Source: Candidatus Hydrogenedentota bacterium (GTDB taxonomy: Bacteria; Hydrogenedentota; Hydrogenedentia; Hydrogenedentales; CAITNO01). From it: a DNA stretch of 7,570 nucleotides. Location of the stretch: NCBI GenBank assembly GCA_007124105.1, contig SLFT01000091.1:1-7570 (forward strand), read 5' to 3'. The notes beneath the pieces were generated by a model that worked only from the letters and a program-made list of their open reading frames with translations, searched no databases and had not been told where the DNA came from. A program made the translations under genes and the position numbers. Positions 6,070 to 7,570 of this stretch are shown piece after piece. Positions within the stretch are counted from its first letter, which is position 1, and every line of letters starts with the position of its first letter.

Positions 6070-6756
6070 ATGCGTGCAACCATGCTGATTGCCGCGCTGT
6101 TGCTGACTGGAGCGGCGCAGGCCGAAACCGACCCGGAAGACGGGTTCATTTCAATGTTCAACGGCAACGACCTGACCGGCTGGGAGGGCATGCCCGGCCG
6201 CTGGCGCGTGGAAGATGGCGCCATTACCGGTGAATGCAACGACGAGCCGTCCTGCGACGTCACCCATTACCTGTACTGGACAGAAAAAACGCCGGGAGAC
6301 TTTATCCTGCGCGTGAAATTCAAATTGGTGGGCGGCAATTCGGGCATCCATGTACGCAGCGAACGACGACCGAACTATGATATCTGGGGCTATCAGGCGG
6401 ACTTTGCCGAGGATGAACAGTGGATCGGCAGCCTGTATCAGCATGATCGCGGCGCGGTGGTCGAGCGCGGCCATAAGGCGGTCATCGCCGCGGACGGTAC
6501 GCGTGAGGAAACGCAATTCGCGTCGCCGGAATCGTTGTTGGAAATCTACAATAAGGAAGACTGGAACGAATACGAAATTGTGTGTGAGGGCAGTCGTATT
6601 ACATTACGCATCAACGGCGCGCTCATGTGTGAAGTGGACGATCACGACGCCACTTTTTCCCGCGATTCCGGCCTTATCGCACTGCAGATGCATGCCGGCC
6701 CGCCCATGAAGGTGCAGTTCAAGGACCTGCGCATCAAGATTATGGATGGTGAATAA
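6070..6756 (+). CDS. Exported DUF1080 (3-keto-disaccharide hydrolase) family protein
   Basis: The product has 228 aa; ATG 6070 is preceded by AAAGGA (6057-6062). Residues 1-18 are a Sec signal peptide ending in AQA, with no lipobox cysteine. The rest is one concanavalin-like jelly-roll domain: FNGNDLTGW (30-38), W45-R-V-E-D-G, FILRVKFKL (78-86), GGNSGIHVRS (88-97), YDIWGYQADF (103-112), WNEYEIVCEG (165-174), LRINGALM (179-186) and GLIALQMHAGPPMKVQFKDLRIK (201-223). The length is usual for a single-domain member. Characterised relatives cleave or bind 3-keto-glycosides made by a partner oxidoreductase. Here the partner is encoded 18 nt upstream and exported by Tat, so both would meet outside the cytoplasm. 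C62 and C172 could form a disulfide there. Whether this copy is catalytic or only sugar-binding cannot be told. Confidence 0.92.
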   Translation: MRATMLIAALLLTGAAQAETDPEDGFISMFNGNDLTGWEGMPGRWRVEDGAITGECNDEPSCDVTHYLYWTEKTPGDFILRVKFKLVGGNSGIHVRSERRPNYDIWGYQADFAEDEQWIGSLYQHDRGAVVERGHKAVIAADGTREETQFASPESLLEIYNKEDWNEYEIVCEGSRITLRINGALMCEVDDHDATFSRDSGLIALQMHAGPPMKVQFKDLRIKIMDGE

Positions 6757-6832
6757 GACGTAGACGTAGCGGTTGGACAACAATCGTTTGCGCGCCTTTG
6801 CGTCCAGCACGTGATAGAAAGGCATCGTGATA

Positions 6833-7369
6833 ATGACGACCGCCCCTTTGCCGCGTACCTGGTGGGTACACGACGGTCTGTTGCTTGCCGGAGGTTTTCC
6901 CGGCGATTACAATAAGCGTGATAGTGTAAAGAAGTTGCAACGCCTGCTTGACGTCGGCGTACGCTGCTTTGTCTCACTGCAACAGCCATACGAAATGAAC
7001 CCAAACAGTACCTTCGCCCATTATCCCCCCCTGGTGGAAGCCCTGGCCCAGGAAATGGATGTTGAGGTCGCCTGTCACAACTTCCCGATTGTGGACATGG
7101 ATGTGCCGAACACAGCGCTTATGACAGAAATACTGGATACAATCGAGCAAACTATACGCGCTGAACAGTGCGTATATATCCATTGCTGGGGCGGACACGG
7201 ACGCACGGGAACCGTGGTCGGATGCTGGCTGCGCGAACGCGGCTTTTCAGGTGAGGAGGCGTTGCACCAGATGCAACAGATGCGCTGCCATGACCCGTAT
7301 CTTGTGACGTGGGAAGCGCCCCAGACCGACGCGCAACGCAACATGATTTTGACGTGGCAACCGCGATGA
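6833..7369 (+). CDS. Dual-specificity/tyrosine-type protein phosphatase
   Basis: This 178-aa cytoplasmic protein has no signal or membrane segment. ATG 6833 lies 10 nt after AAAGG (6818-6822); the in-frame GTG 6827 lies 4 nt after it and would add two residues, so the start is uncertain. The cysteine-phosphatase loop HCWGGHGRTG (117-126) holds the nucleophile C118 and phosphate-binding R124 in the C-x5-R pattern. NFPIVDMDVP (83-92) is the general-acid loop, with D88 or D90 as candidate. The N-terminal TWWVHDGLLLAGGFPGDYN (9-27) and LLDVGVRCFVSLQQ (38-51) match bacterial dual-specificity-like phosphatases. Such enzymes remove phosphate from Tyr/Ser/Thr or from small phosphorylated molecules. 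The gene follows the DUF1080 gene by 76 nt on the same strand, so it may share its transcript, but nothing in it points to sugar metabolism. Confidence 0.9.
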   Translation: MTTAPLPRTWWVHDGLLLAGGFPGDYNKRDSVKKLQRLLDVGVRCFVSLQQPYEMNPNSTFAHYPPLVEALAQEMDVEVACHNFPIVDMDVPNTALMTEILDTIEQTIRAEQCVYIHCWGGHGRTGTVVGCWLRERGFSGEEALHQMQQMRCHDPYLVTWEAPQTDAQRNMILTWQPR

Positions 7370-7445
7370 ATCGTAACGGCTGTCAACGACAACCACGGAC
7401 GCCATTATCCGTTCCGCCTATTCTGGAAGAACCCGTACAAACGCG

Positions 7446-7570
7446 TTACACCCAGGGCCAGTACAGCGGGAACCAGAAGGCCGTGACCCAGGCGCCGGCA
7501 ACAACAACTGCTGTCGCTCCAGCGCGCCAGTCCGCCGCTGCGCGTGTGGCCAGGGCATGAACCAGGGCAA
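7446..7570 (-). CDS. Partial C-terminus of a probable membrane protein
   Basis: A minus-strand frame enters from the right edge and ends at TAA 7448-7446, giving 40 residues. The frame is rich in Ala, Val and Trp codons with GC-favoured third positions, and it contains a hydrophobic helix AVVVAGAWVTAFWFPLYW followed by PWV and the stop. Before it comes ALATRAAADWRAG, like a cytoplasmic loop before a last helix. An ending of this kind is seen in polytopic glycosyltransferases of the protein-mannosyltransferase type, but too little is present to assign a family. Another minus-strand frame, ending near 7404, also has a hydrophobic stretch but a cysteine/arginine-rich beginning, so it is less likely. 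The gene would be convergent with the phosphatase, 76 nt apart, with no clear terminator between them. Confidence 0.45.
   Translation of the reverse strand, partial: ALVHALATRAAADWRAGATAVVVAGAWVTAFWFPLYWPWV

Noticed and set aside
6759..6771. Tandem GACGTA repeat after the DUF1080 gene
   Set aside because: Only two short copies are present, consistent with chance.
7370..7445. Possible bidirectional terminator between the convergent genes (ACGGA/TCCGT stem)
   Set aside because: The stem is only 5 bp and there is no T-tract on either side.

Overview
The window looks like a chromosomal segment from a Gram-negative environmental bacterium. A Tat-exported Gfo/Idh/MocA oxidoreductase followed by an exported DUF1080 protein is a combination that is abundant in Planctomycetota, Hydrogenedentota, Verrucomicrobiota and Lentisphaerota. 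That placement is inference from gene content and cannot be narrowed to a phylum from the sequence alone. No rRNA, tRNA, CRISPR array or insertion sequence was seen.

Left half, minus strand (read right to left, about 3369 to 1): a putative envelope or glycan locus. A sigma70-like promoter (3342-3369) precedes a 78-aa exported or membrane protein with a YLDPSSGS motif (3315-3079). Its stop overlaps by 8 nt the start of a 472-aa protein (3086-1668) made of a NoeA-like N-terminal region with a kinase-like motif and a C-terminal SAM methyltransferase. After 101 nt comes a short YidC/Oxa1-type protein without the periplasmic P1 domain (1566-889). A 349-nt gap with nested inverted repeats then leads to the first 179 residues of a five-helix membrane protein that runs off the left edge (539-1). 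That last gene resembles the membrane part of LTA-synthase-like or sulfatase-family proteins and is easily missed because its stop lies outside the window. Together these suggest assembly or modification of a cell-surface polymer, with no substrate visible.

Middle: about 600 nt with no convincing gene (3370-3977), then a minus-strand HNH nuclease of the YajD family (4391-3978).

Right half, plus strand: a good sigma70-like promoter (4571-4599) leads to the Tat-exported oxidoreductase (4687-6051), a Sec-exported DUF1080 / 3-keto-disaccharide hydrolase-family protein (6070-6756, 18 nt downstream) and, 76 nt later, a cytoplasmic dual-specificity-type protein phosphatase (6833-7369). The first two probably act together outside the cytoplasm on sugars by 3-keto glycoside chemistry; the phosphatase's link to them is only positional. 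At the right edge, a convergent minus-strand frame (7570-7446) ends in a hydrophobic helix and is probably the C-terminus of another membrane protein.
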